This document shows positions 44,914 through 56,706 of a DNA stretch of 64,000 nt, in pieces. Position numbers and translations under genes: made by a program. The DNA is from Calliphora vicina (Eukaryota > Arthropoda > Insecta > Diptera > Calliphoridae), in contig NC_088784.1 of the NCBI RefSeq assembly GCF_958450345.1, forward strand, positions 92,123,947 to 92,187,946, given 5' to 3'. Each line of letters starts with the position of its first letter. The first letter of the stretch is position 1. The notes beneath the pieces were generated by a model. It did not search any database. It saw only the letters and a program-made list of their open reading frames with translations, and had not been told where the DNA came from.

Positions 44914-46683
44914 TAGACTGGAAAATAAAATTCCACAAATGAGTTTGTGATAGGGTAAAAACTGTAGAATACAGCAAACTCAAAATCAAATGTCCAACCT
45001 CTAAACGGCTGAACAATTTTTTTTACCTCTGAAGCAAAAAATTCCAACATTCGGGGACCTAATATATATATGTTGTACATATACTTAAATATTTTCCTTT
45101 CCACCACAAGTTTGATTATGACAACCATTCATTTATATCTAGTTAGACACAATATTGTATATAATTAAATGTTTTTATACTCTGCACTCAAACACACTTT
45201 AAGTTAATGACTAGACAAAAAAAAAAAACAAGTAAGTAACTTGACTGCCAGCCAAATGTTTAGAGTGTCAGTCAGAAAAACTATTCACACTAGACAATTT
45301 GACAAGTTTCATGTAGTTTTGAACACTTTTTGTATTTGTTTTCTGTCTGTCTGGGTGGCTGTTTGTTTGTCTATAAACACATTTATGGCAATATGTAGAC
45401 AATGTTGTAGTTGTGGCCTTTTGTAGACGAAAAGACATTGAAGTAAAGGCAAAAAAATAAAAGAAAAATTTTAAAACTAATAAGAAATAAGAAACATAAA
45501 TTATAAAAGCACCTTGAATGCATTTTAAAAACTTATAAATACGTAAAAGTTATATAGAAAGTAACAGACAGCAAGCCAGACAATTGATATACATGAGTAA
45601 GAATTTGTTAGTAATTGGGATTTTTTTTCTACAGTGTAAGCTAAAAGTTGTGTTACTACTTAAAGAATACTTGAAACTCCTTCATTGATCGAAAATGTAT
45701 TGTTATTTTTCTTGTGAGTCATATTTCCGTGCTTCACTGTATATATTTTTTTAACAAAAAGACTCATTTAAAGTAAGATAGACATTTGAGTAAAAAGTTC
45801 TAGAAACCAGAAAAAACTTAACCAAACCCTTGCAGGCATTTTGTTGCAATCGAGTTGGGTTAAGTCAAAACAAAGCACTATAAAAGTAAATTTCTTATCC
45901 TTATTCTTTCCTTTTCTGTTCATTGTTTCAACAAGTAAAATAACCAAGTGAAGGCAAATTGAGGAAGACAAAATTTACCATAAACACATATCTTAAGGTT
46001 AATTTGCAAATATGCTAAGTCTACTTTTTTATGAAAAAATATGCCTCTAACATAAAATCCGCAACAAACAGGGACATGCTGTGGATGCATTTCTTTTTGG
46101 ACAGTCCATTGAGGGTTCAGAACCCCAAATGTTTATTGAAGTCAGGATTATTTTGCTCGAAAAATACTGGATTATTTTCAATTTAATATTAAATTTTGTT
46201 TAAGTTCTATTTTTCTATCATAATATAATTTTTCATAATTTTTTTTACTTTTCTAAAAAAGTAATATTACTTACCGGTTGCATAAAACCGCTCTGATTTC
46301 CTAGTAGCTGCAAGCATTTACATATTTACACACAAAGTTTTTGTTATCTTTTTCTTCTACTGGTGTTGTGCAAACACCAACAGCAACATACTTAAGCATT
46401 AGATAAAACCAAGATAATTTAAATACCCACAAATATATATGGAAAAGTAAATCTAGGACATACAAACATCCAAGTAAATAGTTTTGTATCAGAGATAGTT
46501 ACTATTTTATATTAAAAATTACTGTAGTACTCCAAGAAAAGGATGTATAGTACCTTAGATATATATATGGGCTTTAACATAGTAAGGAACGCGACATTCG
46601 TACTACTTTAAAGTGAAATAAACTAAAGAAATCTTAGAAATTTTGTTTAGGTTTTTCGTAGCAATTTTGTAGCCTATGTTTAG
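44914..46683. other. AT-rich DNA, no gene seen
   Basis: Frames of 60-71 codons occur on both strands (44913-45128, 45241-45426, 45768-45971), without recognisable domains. GGAACGCGACATTCG near 46588 is another occurrence of the dispersed motif. Confidence 0.4.
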
Positions 46684-48000
46684 TGCTGACCCGACAGACG
46701 TTGTCCTGTCCAAGTTGGAAAAATGAGTGATCACAGATCGAGCTCCTTTTCTTGATTAAACGCTTATTGGCCAAGTTATTAGATATTTTCAGTTATTATA
46801 TAAAAAATAAATTTTTGGCTAGAAATATGAGTGATAACAGATCGAGCTCTTTTCTTGATTAAACGCTTATTGGCCAAGTTATTAGCGAATTTATATATTT
46901 TGAGTTTTTATATGAGTAATCGAATTTTGGTCTGAAATATGATTGATCACAGATCGAGCTCCTTTTCTTGATTAAACGCTTATCGGCCAAGTTATAAGAG
47001 AATTTAGATATTTTGAGTTGTTATATAAAAAATCGATTTTTGGCTAGAAATATGAGTGATCACAGATCGAGCTCTTTTTCTTGATTAAACGCTTATTGGC
47101 CAAGTTATTAGCGATTCTATTGTGAGTTTTTATATAAAAAATCGATTTTTGTTCAGAAATATGAGTGATCACAGATCTAGCTCCTTTTCTTGATTAAACG
47201 CTTATTCGCCAAGTTATTAGCGATTTTAGATATTGTGAGTTTTTGTATAAAAAATCGATTTTTGTTCAGAAATATGAGTGATCACAGATCTAGCTCCTTT
47301 TCTTGATTAAACGCATATTGGCCAAGTTATTAGCGAATTTAGATATTTATTAGTTTTTATATAAAAAATTGATTTTTGGTCAGAAATATGAGTGAGCACA
47401 GATCGAGCTCCTTTTCTTGATTAAACGCTTATTGGCCAAGTCATTAGCGAATTTAGATATTTTGAGTTTTTATATAAAAATCGATTTTTGGTCAGAAATA
47501 TGAGTGATCACAGATCTAGCTCCTTTTCTTGATTAAACGCATATTGGTCAAGTTATTAGCGAATTTAGATATTTTGAGATTTTATATAAAAAATAGATTT
47601 TTGGTCAGAAATATGAGTGTTCACAGATCTAGCTCCTTTTCTTGATTAAACGCTTATTAGCCAAGTTATTATCGATGTAATCTATCGTGATTTTTTATAT
47701 AAGTAATCGAATTTTGGTCTGAAATGTGATTGTTCATGGACCGATGTATTTTGCAGATGTATTTAATAAGTGGGCGTATTTGTGGACGTGCACAATTTTT
47801 ATTTATCATATATCGAAAAAATCGAACAAACTGGACGTAAAAGTGGGCGTGGTCAATTTTTCATTCCTTAAAAATATAAGTTGGGCTATGACCAACATTT
47901 TAAAAAAAATTGTTTAAATCGGTCCGGCAGTTCTCTACTGATGCAATTACCAACGAACGATATTTAATTTTTATTTATATATAAGAAGATAGATAGATAA
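46684..48000. mobile_element. candidate element containing the 112-bp satellite
   Basis: The array is preceded by GCTGACCCGACAGACGTTGTCC and followed by single-copy sequence with AAGTGGGCGTGGTCAATTTT and AAATCGGTCCGGCAGTTCTC, ending in TATATATAAGAAGATAGATAGATA. Conserved flanks plus a simple-repeat tail suggest a non-autonomous element whose interior has been tandemly amplified. Helentron- and LINE-derived explanations are both possible. Confidence 0.4.
46723..47740. repeat. about 112-bp satellite, ten units
   Basis: ATGAGTGATCACAGATCGAG (or a close variant) recurs at 46723, 46827, 46939, 47052, 47161, 47274, 47388, 47500, 47613 and 47725, spacing 104-114 bp, mostly 112-113. Each unit has CTTTTCTTGATTAAACGC, TTGGCCAAGTTATTAGCG and TTTATATAAAAAATCGATTT. 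GATCACAGATC and GGCCAAG are the best conserved parts. Confidence 0.95.
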
Positions 48001-48086
48001 ATCTTTTTTCCAAGACACGGCAACAAATCGTACTAATTTTCGAGTGCATCTAGAAAAAAACATAAAACTACGAATTAGAGCAATGT

Positions 48087-48869
48087 TTTTATACCCTTCA
48101 CCTTCGTGAGAAGGGTATATATAAGTTTGTCATTCCGTTTGTAATTTCTACATTTTTCATTTCCGACCCTATAAAGTATATATATTCTGGATCCTTATAG
48201 ATAGCGGAGTCGATTAAGCCATGTCCGTCTGTCTGTCTGTTGAAATCAATTTTCTGAAGACCCCAGATATCTTCGGGATCCAAATCTTCAATAATTCTGT
48301 CAGACATGCTTTCGAGAAGTTTGCTATTTAAAATCCGCAAAATCGGTCCATAAATAACGGAGATATGAGCAAAAAACCGGGACAACCTCGATTTTTTACC
48401 TATTTTTGATCTATATCTGGATTACTAAGTCATTAATATAGATAATATGGATATCTACTGATAGATATTTCAAAGTCCATTGCAACGATGTAGATAAGGC
48501 TATAGTAAATTGGACCTAAAATGGGTCAAAATCGGGAAAAATATTTTTTAACCCGATTTTTTTTTTCATCAAAAAATTTTTTTTGTCATACATTTTTTTC
48601 AAAAAAAAAAAAATTAAAAAAAATTAAAATCAAAAAATTTTTTTTGTCATACATTTTTTTTTCCAAAAAAAAAAATTTAAAAATAATTTTTTTAAAAAAA
48701 TTTGGAAAAAACTTTTTTTAAAAAAAATTAAAAAACCATTAAAAAAAAAAATTTTTGAAAAACAATTAAATTTTGTTTACCTAAAAATATTTAAAAAAAT
48801 TTATTTTAATGTATAATTTGGGTATATAAGATTCGGCACAGCCGAATATAGCTCTCTTACTTGTTTAAA
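48087..48869 (+). mobile_element. W element, complete
   Basis: Full length (about 780 bp). Left TTTTTATACCCTTCAC with hairpin ATACCCTTCAC-CTTC-GTGAGAAGGGTAT, ATATATAAGTTTGTCATTCC, ATATATATTCTGGATCC, GTCGATTAAGCCATGTCC and (GTCT)n; right end GGGTATATAAG, stem-loop ATTCGGC-ACA-GCCGAAT and CTCTCTTACTTGTTT. The interior 48540-48790 is A/T homopolymer; the open frame there is low complexity. Confidence 0.9.
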
Positions 48870-49334
48870 CTAAAGTTGTAAAATGTGGCTATATTTTGAT
48901 AGTTTTTCCACCTTTACTACGATCTAGCACGCGACATATTTTTCCGTCACATTTATAATAAGCATTAGTGCAAATAATGTCTCGCTTTTATTATTTTTGC
49001 ATTTTATTTACTTCTTATGTTGAATATGTTTCATTGGTTTCAACGTGTGAGAGATGAAAATTGTTTTTGCACCGAATCATTACTTGCCACGAAAATGGAT
49101 CCACTACAATAACCCGAAGCGTAAGAGATCGTATGTGAAGACAGGCCAACCAGCCGAGTAAACAGCAAATCCATTTGGTGGGACCAAAATGGTGCTATTA
49201 TGAGCTGCTGAAATCTGCAACTGAAGCGATCATTGGCCTAAAAACGCCCAGAATATGCGGCTTGACATGAAACCGTAATATTTCATCATGACAACACTCC
49301 ACAACATGTTGCAATACCTGTTAAAAAGGGAAAA

Positions 49335-50495
49335 TTATTATGTTACTTTAATTTTAAGCAGTTTTTTTAGTTTTTTTTATGAAATATATAATAATACATG
49401 TCTTATGTCACCGTTATTAGAATTATTGATTCTGAGTAAAGTAACGCCTAATTTTGGGTGGGCGGGGCTATTAAGTTTCATAATATTTTGAACATTAAAG
49501 CCCAAAAAACCAAAAAAAAACAAGTAAGAAAGTATGGTCGGTCAAGCCCGACCATATAATACCCTACACTAAGTAAAAGAGCAAAAAAAATTTCAATAAT
49601 TTATATTTTTGAGTGATTTTCGGAAGTGGGGTTATATGGGGGCTATGACCAATTATGGACCGATCACCATGAAATTAGGTCGTGTGATTTATGTCTATAT
49701 TAAAGTTAACTATGTTGAATTTTGTGTGTTTACTAACATTTTTAAGCGATTTATGTACGTTAAAGTGATTTTCGGAAGCGGGTCTATATGGGAGCTATGA
49801 CTAATTATGGACCGATCGTAACAAAATTTGGTGACATGAATTTTATGTATATAAAACTTATTTGGAGCGGAATTTGTGGAGATACATATATAAATTAAAC
49901 ATTTATGACCGATAAAGTCCAATTTCGGAAGGACATTTGTATGGGGGCTAGGTGAAATAATGGACCGATTTCAGCCAGTTTCAATAGGCTTGGTCCTTGG
50001 GCCGAAAAAATAATATGTACCAAATTTGATCGAAATATCTTCAAAATTGCGACCTGTACTCTGCGCACAAGGTTTACATGGACAGCCAGCCAGCCAGCCA
50101 GCCGACCAGACGGACGGACGGACGGACGGACATCGCTTAATCGACTCAGAAAGTGATTCTAAGTCGATCGGTATACTTTAAGGTGGGTGTTAGACTAATA
50201 TTTTTGGGCGTTACAAACATCTGCACAAACGCATAATACCCTCCCCACTATGGTGGTGTAGGGTATAAAAAAATCGTTATTAGACTCAGAATCAAAAATT
50301 CTAATAACGGTGAAATTTTGGACGTGATAGGAAATGTTGCTAAACCCGACTTAATTGATGTTGTTTTAATTTTTTTTAGTGTGAATTTATTTTTTTAACA
50401 AATATATTTCATTACTTTTAAATTACAAATACAGCATTCAACGAAAGAAATTTAATTTGAATTCCTGTATGTAGACTTTATTGGGCTACTGTGTT
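49335..50495. mobile_element. inverted-arm element holding V
   Basis: CACCGTTATTAGAATTATTG (49409 on) and its inverse ending TTCTAATAACGGTG (to about 50324) form arms of about 28 bp with one or two mismatches on either side of V. These look like the two halves of a palindromic MITE split by V. Outer ends are not defined. Confidence 0.5.
49519..50272 (-). mobile_element. V element, copy 6
   Basis: Left AAAACAAGTAAGAAAG, stem-loop GGTCGG-TCAAGC-CCGACC, three modules (ATGGGGG anchor at 49636, 49788, 49941), GCCAGCCAGCCAGCC and (GGAC)n at 50112, CTCCCCACTATGGTGG-TGTAGGGTATAAAAAAA at the right. Full length, about 750 bp. Confidence 0.9.
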
Positions 50496-50966
50496 TAGAA
50501 TGATTCGTTCTTGGGCTCAAAAGATGAGCAATTCTTTTGGCTTGGAATCCGTATATTGCCAAAAAGTTGGGAAAAGTTGACAGCTATAAATGATTTGAAT
50601 AAATTTATGTTGTACAAATATTTCAAAATAAAATTTAAAAATTTTAAAAAAAATACCGCATTTTTAAGTCATACACCCTATAAAATATTATTTTTCTATA
50701 TCGAAATCTAGAAAGAGTTTATTAAATTAAATTTTTCAATCAAATTTTTTAAGAAGATATTTAAGTTTGGCTTATTGTTTGATACATCGTTCGCATAGAA
50801 TGGAAAGCCAAAATAGATTTCTTTCACTTCAATATTCTTTAAATAAAGTAAAACTAACATTTTATCAGTGCGTGCGTATCTTTAGTTTGTCAATTTAGTT
50901 TTTCAAAATGAAGCTACTTTTCCATATTGTCAAGATAGTCAACTATCTTGATTTTGAGTTTTGAGT

Positions 50967-51708
50967 TTTTATACCCTACACCACCATAGTGGGGAGGGTA
51001 TAATGCGTTTGTGCAGATGTTTGTAACGTCCACAAATATTAGTCTAACACCCACCTTAAAGTATACCGATCGACTTAGAATCACTTTCTGAGTCAATTAA
51101 ACGATGTCCGTCCGTCCGTCCGTCTGGTCGGCTGGCTGGCTGTCCATGTAAACTTTGTGCGCAGAGTACAGGTCGCAATTTTGAATATATTTCGATAAAA
51201 TTTGGTATATATTATTTTTTCGGCTCAAGGACCAAGCCTATTGACACTGGCTGAAATCGGTTCATTATTTCACCTAGCCCCCATACAAATGTCCTCCCGA
51301 AATTGGACTTTATCGGTCATAAATGTTTAATTTATAAATGTATCTCCACAAATTCCACTCCAAATAAGTTCTATATACCCAAAATTCATGTCAGCAAATT
51401 TTGTTACGATCGGTCCATAATTAGTCATAGCTCCCATATAGACCCGCTTCCGAAAATCACTTTAACGTGCATAAATCGCTTGAAACTGTTGGTATACTCA
51501 CAAAATTCAACATAGTAAACTTTCATGTAGACATAAATCGCACGACCTAATTTCATGGTGATCGGTCCATAATTGGACATAGCCCCCATATAAGGCCCAC
51601 TTCCGAAAATCACTCAAAAATATAAATTATTGAAATTTTAAAAGAAAAATGTTTTTGCTCTTTTACTATATGGTTGGGCTTGACCGACAATACTTCCTTA
51701 CTTGTTTT
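50967..51708 (+). mobile_element. V element, copy 7
   Basis: TTTTTATACCCTACACCACC with the GTGGGGAGGGTAT hairpin partner, (GTCC)n at 51107, the three usual modules and GGTTGGGCTTGACCGACA stem-loop, ending CTTACTTGTTTTTTTT. Preceded by a 20-bp palindrome CAAGATAGTCAACTATCTTG (50930-50949). Confidence 0.9.
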
Positions 51709-52646
51709 TTTTTTAATTTAAAATAAAACACTTTTATTAGAATTGGATTTCATAGTGCTTATTAGACCAGAAAGAATTTAATTTTTAAAGATCATTTCAT
51801 TATATTGATGGCCTTCTAAAACTCTTTTCAGCATTGCTACCGTCTTTTGACTTCACATAACTCTTTAAGAAAAAATTATATTATGAACGCGAACATATCT
51901 GCTCAAAATGATTTCCCAAGTGTTTGTTACTCAAAGTTCTTGAAAAACATTTCTCAGAGAACGCTGGTTTTCGTAATACAGCCGAATATTTTGGATATGT
52001 TGTCGTTTCATGATTAACTGTCCAAAAATACAAAACAAAAATACGATGACAGTATGAAACAACTATTTTTCTATAGAAAATTTTGTGTATCACATTATTT
52101 AAAACACATAACGCTTTCATGGAAATAATTAGCAATTTCTGGTAAAGTATTTTGAGGTGAAAAAGTACTTTCTGAACATTATGTTGATAAGGTACACAAA
52201 TTGTATTTTCCATCCTTGTTTTGTATACATAGACACTATTTAGATTAACTTAACAAAAGAGTATTTAATGTAAGAGTGGGGTGTGTTTACACTGAAGTGC
52301 GATGGTGTGTTAACATATTATTTTGTTTAATGTCACCTGACCTTTGGAAAAGTGTTTGGGTATGTAGGAAGTTTTTACCTTTATTATATTTTTGTTGTTG
52401 GTGTAAATATTAAAACTTTGTAAATGCTAATGTATTTTTAATTTATTAAAATAAACAAACAAAATAACATATTTTTATTTTACTTAATAACAAAGTTTAT
52501 GATAAAGTTTTTGTATTTGTTTACAAACAAAAGTATAACAAACAACTTGTTAATAAAAATATTAATATATGAGGAAAATTAAAAATTGTAGAGAATCGTT
52601 GAAATTGAATTAGTAAGGCTTATAATAACATTTGTACAATATAGAT
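51709..52646. other. AT-rich DNA with an unassigned 110-codon frame
   Basis: A minus-strand frame of 110 codons (51881-52213) begins with ATG and has mixed composition, but I recognise no domain, the sequence is not repeated in the window, and there is no sign of flanking exons. It may be chance or part of an old element. Confidence 0.3.
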
Positions 52647-54760
52647 TTATTCAAAGTATTGGCCATTGTTAGCTATGATATTTTGCCATCTTGCTGGCAA
52701 CGTATGGATTCCGAGCCAAAAGAACTGCTCATCTTTTGAGGCCAAGAACGAGTCTAGACAATAAATATGTTCCAAAGTGAAGCGGGGCGAGTTCTGAACT
52801 ATAAACGGGTGAGTCAAAACTTCCCAACCATTTATTTCTAAATAGTTTTTAACTATTAGTGCAACAAGTGGCCTTGCGTTGTCATGATGTAATATCACGG
52901 ATTCATGTCGGGTTATAAGCGAATCAGTTGCACTCGGACAGGTTCCCTGTGATGGTGTGGTCAGATTTCATCTCCCACCTTCTGTTTTCGCCAAATGTAA
53001 AAATTATCCTAGCGCCATGCATATTTTGCTATAGTGTCGATACGGCTGTTTGTGCATTCGAACTCTAACGCTTCGGGTTCCATTTTTATTCGAAAGTAAT
53101 GATTCGGTTCAAAAATTAAAATTCAATTCGTATGGTATCCAAATTCCCTGTTTTTTGATGAATCCTGCTGCTCGCAAAAGTTTTGAATTGCTGCTTGAGT
53201 AGCTTCCAATGCTTCTGCAAGATATTTTTGATTTTGACAGCAATCTTCCTGGAGTAATGCCTCCAATTGTTGGTCTTTAAACTTTTTTGGCTGCCCTTGA
53301 CGATCTTTGTCTTCCGTTTCAAAATCACCACGTCTGAACCTTAGAAACCATCTCTCGTACGTTGAAACCAATGTAACATATTCACCATAAGCAGTGTTGC
53401 CAGGAGCTGGCGAAAAAAGAAGCTATATTGGCTTCAAAAAAAGGCCAGAAAAAGCTAAACCGCTTTAGAAAAAAAGCTAAAATATTATAAATTAAGAATT
53501 TTGGTTTATATTTATTTTTAAATAAAAAATTAGAAAATATGTTCATAAAATTCATCTGCTTTACTTAAAGGAAGTACTAAAAAGTTAAATACTAGATTAA
53601 CCATGTCAGAAAATGGACATTGTTGGTTCTATATTTGTCCATTTGTAGTTTAATATATTCTGCCCCTGAGCCTTAAGCTTCGTAATTTTATTCGCACTTT
53701 AATTTTTCACTATCAATATGACATAATATATTTTTTTTGGTTTTACTACTTTATTATCAACGGGAAAAAAATTGATTTTGCGTAGAGTTTTCATATGGTA
53801 ATCTTTGTCGCAATTGCTCAATTAGTTTAATTTGTCGTATTATTTTTGTCATAATCTTCACTAATTAAAACGTTCTTTATTTTATCTCTCATTCATCAAA
53901 CTAGTATGAAAAATGTGTCAAAAACATTAAACAATTTTCAATTGGCGACGATAATGGATCAAATTCCTTGAATTTTAAATCAGAAAACAGCAAATGATTT
54001 ATTTACTTTTTGTACTTTGTGCAATACTGGTTTTAAAAAAAGATGGTACGCCAAATTATAATCAGTGTATTAATTACTTAAAAGTTTGGCTTTTTAGAAT
54101 TGCTGGTTTGACGAAATTAAAACAAAATGGGTTTTAACTCGAAGCATAGATCCACAAGACGTTTAACGGCTATTTGTGGGGCTCTTGTCCATTATATAAT
54201 GATGAATATAATGTGTAATAACAATTTTGTCTTGAAAGAGAATTTGCTAGACATTTAAGCTTTCAGATATAAAATACTCTATTTAATTTTGAACCACTTG
54301 ATATTGGCAATTGTTATTTGTTCTTTTAATACTGCACAATTATGTTGAGTATGTTGAAAAGCTAAATGAAAATCAGTAATGAATTAAAATGAAAATGGTT
54401 CACAAATATAAATTTAGCCTTTTTATTTACTCTTTAGTCTCGAAATTTTTAGCCTTTTTTAATTTCAAAAAAGGCTATTTTGAAATTAAGAAAAGGCTTG
54501 AAGCTAAAACCAAAATTTCGAGGCTAAAGAGTAAATAAAAAGGCTAAATTTAGCCTCAAAAAGGCTAAACTGGCAACACTGACCATAAGCTTTGATGAGC
54601 AATCGGTGTGCTTCAGCAGCACTTTTTCTCAATTTAAAGAAGTAAAGCAAAATTTCCCGCATATTCGTTGGCATAAAATTGGACATTTTCGAAGAAAATA
54701 AAACTTTGCTGTTTACACTAAGTGAAATCTAAATCCCGTTTTTTTATGTCATATACCCAA
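52647..54760 (-). pseudogene. mariner transposase relic d, split by a hAT
   Basis: The best preserved mariner of the window. 5' TIR (TTGGGTATATGACATAAAA on the minus strand) ends at 54760. The N-terminus around 54590-54680 has FKLRKSAAEAHRLL; after the hAT insert comes YERWFLRFRRGDFETEDKDR, then LEALLQEDC and ATQAAIQNF (53123-53371). The middle third, including the first catalytic aspartate, is mostly deleted; HHDNARPLVALIVKNYLE and FLASKDEQFFWLGI...NNGQYFE (52647-52898) close the protein. The 3' TIR is not seen. Confidence 0.9.
53392..54581. mobile_element. hAT element with perfect 8-bp TSD inside mariner
   Basis: 1,190 bp. Perfect 12-bp ends CAGTGTTGCCAG / CTGGCAACACTG, flanked by identical ACCATAAG (53384-53391 and 54582-54589). 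Other mariner copies read TTCACCATAAGCTTTG once, proving the duplication. Both ends are studded with AGCTAAA/AGGCTAAA motifs, and the right end forms a hairpin (AAATTTAGCCTTTTTATTTA against its inverse). No transposase recognised. Confidence 0.95.
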
Positions 54761-54993
54761 TAGTTATGTAATTTCATTATCAATTAGAATTTAACGATCT
54801 GTAATGGTTGCAAGTAGCTTCATGAATATAAAAATTTCCATCAGTAGAAACTTTTACTAATCAACAATATTGATAAAACGTTGTTTATAACATTGTTTAT
54901 AAGTATGACAACATTAACTGTGAAGCAGCTTTAAAAACTATAGGTGATCATTATGGAAATATAACATTCTAGAATTTCCGTTAGATTATAAAT

Positions 54994-55642
54994 ACCCAGC
55001 AGTTTGAAAAGTGCCAATTGGAAACCTTGAACTAGCTATATTACTACTTGTACAACTAACTAGTTCGATGTGGCTGATAAAGTGGTAGTTAAATGGTTAT
55101 CATTTGCACTACATTTCACCAGCATATTCAGTAATAAACAATAGTCAGATATTTGTCTTTAGTTTTTGAAAATAAATTCAAGAAAAATAAAATCTTATGG
55201 AATATACCACTTCGATGGCCACATGTAATGCTGAATGTGGCCGTTTGTGTTTTCATACTCAGTGATTGTGTTTTCAAACTCAGTGAAAATTCAAAAATAG
55301 AGAGTAGACTCACATGTTATTCTTAATAACAATTAGAGAGCAGTACAAATAAGAGCTCTGTGGTTTAGTGGTTAGAGCATTTGACTAGACTACGAGAGAT
55401 TATGTGTACCCTGCTCTCAGAAAAATTTATTTTTTCTTTTTTTCTCAAATGCTGGAGTATTTTCACTATTGAATTTAATAGTGAAGTGTTATGCAGAGTG
55501 TGCCAATCGGCCACTTGCAATGACATCGCCGTGTTAAATTCACCAGTCAATAACGTTGCGAGTGGGTTGAAAATTCACTAGTAGTAGTTCTTAGTGGCCA
55601 ACGAATTCGACGTAGCGGAACTAGTGCAATGAACTGCAGGGT
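54994..55642. mobile_element. Y-family element Y2 with a tRNA-like segment
   Basis: Ends ACCCAGCAGTTT and AACTGCAGGGT are inverted with one mismatch in the Y style. Interior includes GAACTAGCTA and AACTAACTAGTT. It interrupts LTR-like copy 4. The frames at 55365-55581 are incidental. Confidence 0.6.
55355..55420 (+). pseudogene. tRNA-like segment
   Basis: TGGTTTAGTGG fits the tRNA A-box consensus, and GCTC-TGTGGTTTAGTGGTTA-GAGC-ATTTGAC reads like a tRNA D arm running into an anticodon arm. The B-box position (ATTATGTGTACCC) is badly degenerate and the anticodon stem does not close. Possibly a SINE-derived relic. GAGAGCAG (55336) and CTGCTCTC (55411) make a surrounding stem. Confidence 0.4.
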
Positions 55643-55875
55643 AAGACTTCTAGAAGATGGCGCTGTGTACATAAATGGTAACAGTGTGTTGTGGATGAGT
55701 AAGTGCTGGTAGAGTTATCAACATTATGACCAGTGGATTCTTGTAAATTATAAATTGGGTGTATTAAAAAAGTGTGACTATTTAAATTGTTGTGTTAAAA
55801 TATAAAATGAAAGAAACCACCGGTTTTAAAAGGTAAAAACGTGACAACATTTACTTAATTTACAATGCAAATTAC

Positions 55876-56706
55876 ACTGTCCAACAAATTGAGACTTTTT
55901 GATTGGAACAGAACAGCGACTCTATAATTCTGAAAGGGAATGTTGAGTAGATCATATTTGTAGAACAAACTTATAGTCCAGCTGGTCTGAGTTTTTTTAA
56001 CAGTGCATCAAAGTTTTAATTTTTTGATCGAACTAACTGAAAAAAATGTTGTAAGTTAATATCTGAGAGAATTCTTATTGTCAGAGTTATATTGTGGAAT
56101 TTTATGGGGATCATTTTTGTGGAAGATCTTAACCCCCTATCTCCTCTCTTTAGGGGTCAATTTGACCCCTTTTTTGAGAAAATCGAAAAAAGTCCTTTCA
56201 AAAAGGACGTTTAAGGATTAAAATATTCTACGAAATTTTTTGCCGTAAAATTTCATTGGGGGTTACCAATTATCCAATTATAGCGAGTAATTTTGCTAAT
56301 TAAGCGTAAAGGGCTCTATGTCTTTGGTGACCCCCAATGAAAATTTACGGCAAAAAATGTCGTAGAATATTTCAATCCTTAAATGTCCTTTTTGAAAGGA
56401 CTTTTTTCGATTTTCTCAAAAAAGGGGTCAAATTGACCCCTAATGAGAGGAGATAGGTAGTTAAGATCTTCCACAAAAATGATTCCCATAAAATTCCACA
56501 TATAACTCTGACAATAAGAATTCTACAGATATTAACTTACAACATTTTTTTGAGTTAGTATAATGCTACCTTCGATCAAAAAATTAAAACTTTGACCCAC
56601 TGTAAAAAAAATTCAGACCAGCTGGACTATAAGTTTATTCTACAAAAATGATCTACTCAACATGCCCTTTCAGAATTATAGGTTCGCTATTTTGCTGTTG
56701 GACAGT
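55876..56706. mobile_element. long foldback element
   Basis: 831 bp. Arms of about 390 bp (55876-56265 and 56320-56706) are inverse copies with about 90 percent identity by eye, from ACTGTCCAACA at the outer ends inward through CCAGCTGGTCTG, GGGGTCAATTTGACCCC and AAAAAGTCCTTTCAAAAAGG to CCCCCAATGAAA, with a unique loop of about 50 bp. No coding frame and no clear target duplication. Confidence 0.85.

Larger units (their letters stand above)
49001..50680 (+). pseudogene. mariner transposase relic c, interrupted
   Basis: 49021-49330 has VRDE, a FLHRIITCHENGSTTITR-like region with the DEKW aspartate area mutated, RKRSYVKTGQPAE and HHDNTPQHVAIPV (second catalytic region). It resumes at 50505 with SFLGSKDEQFFWLGIR and LPKSWEKLTA, then a 3' TIR ending ATACACCCTA at 50680. 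The part coding for the third catalytic region is missing, and an insertion with V inside lies between. Confidence 0.8.
54790..55850 (+). repeat. LTR-like repeat L, copy 4, split by Y
   Basis: Before the Y insert: ATCAACAATATTGATAA, ATAACATTCTAGAATTTCCG; after it: TAGAAGATGGCGCTGTG, TACATAAAT, ATCAACATTATGACCAGTG and AGTGTGACTATTTAAATTGT. Same order as copies at 2095, 3145 and 30720. Confidence 0.5.

Noticed and set aside
46723..47740. CRISPR-like array
   Set aside because: Units repeat in full without unique spacers, and the context is insect repeats; it is a satellite.
48521..48721. 66-codon frame rich in K, F and S
   Set aside because: It lies in A/T homopolymer of a W element; composition alone explains it.
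49609..49922. Open frames on both strands within V
   Set aside because: The same frames appear in all V copies because of the shared module; no coding signature.
51881..52213. 110-codon minus-strand frame
   Set aside because: No domain, no repetition in the window, no neighbouring exon; listed only as unassigned.
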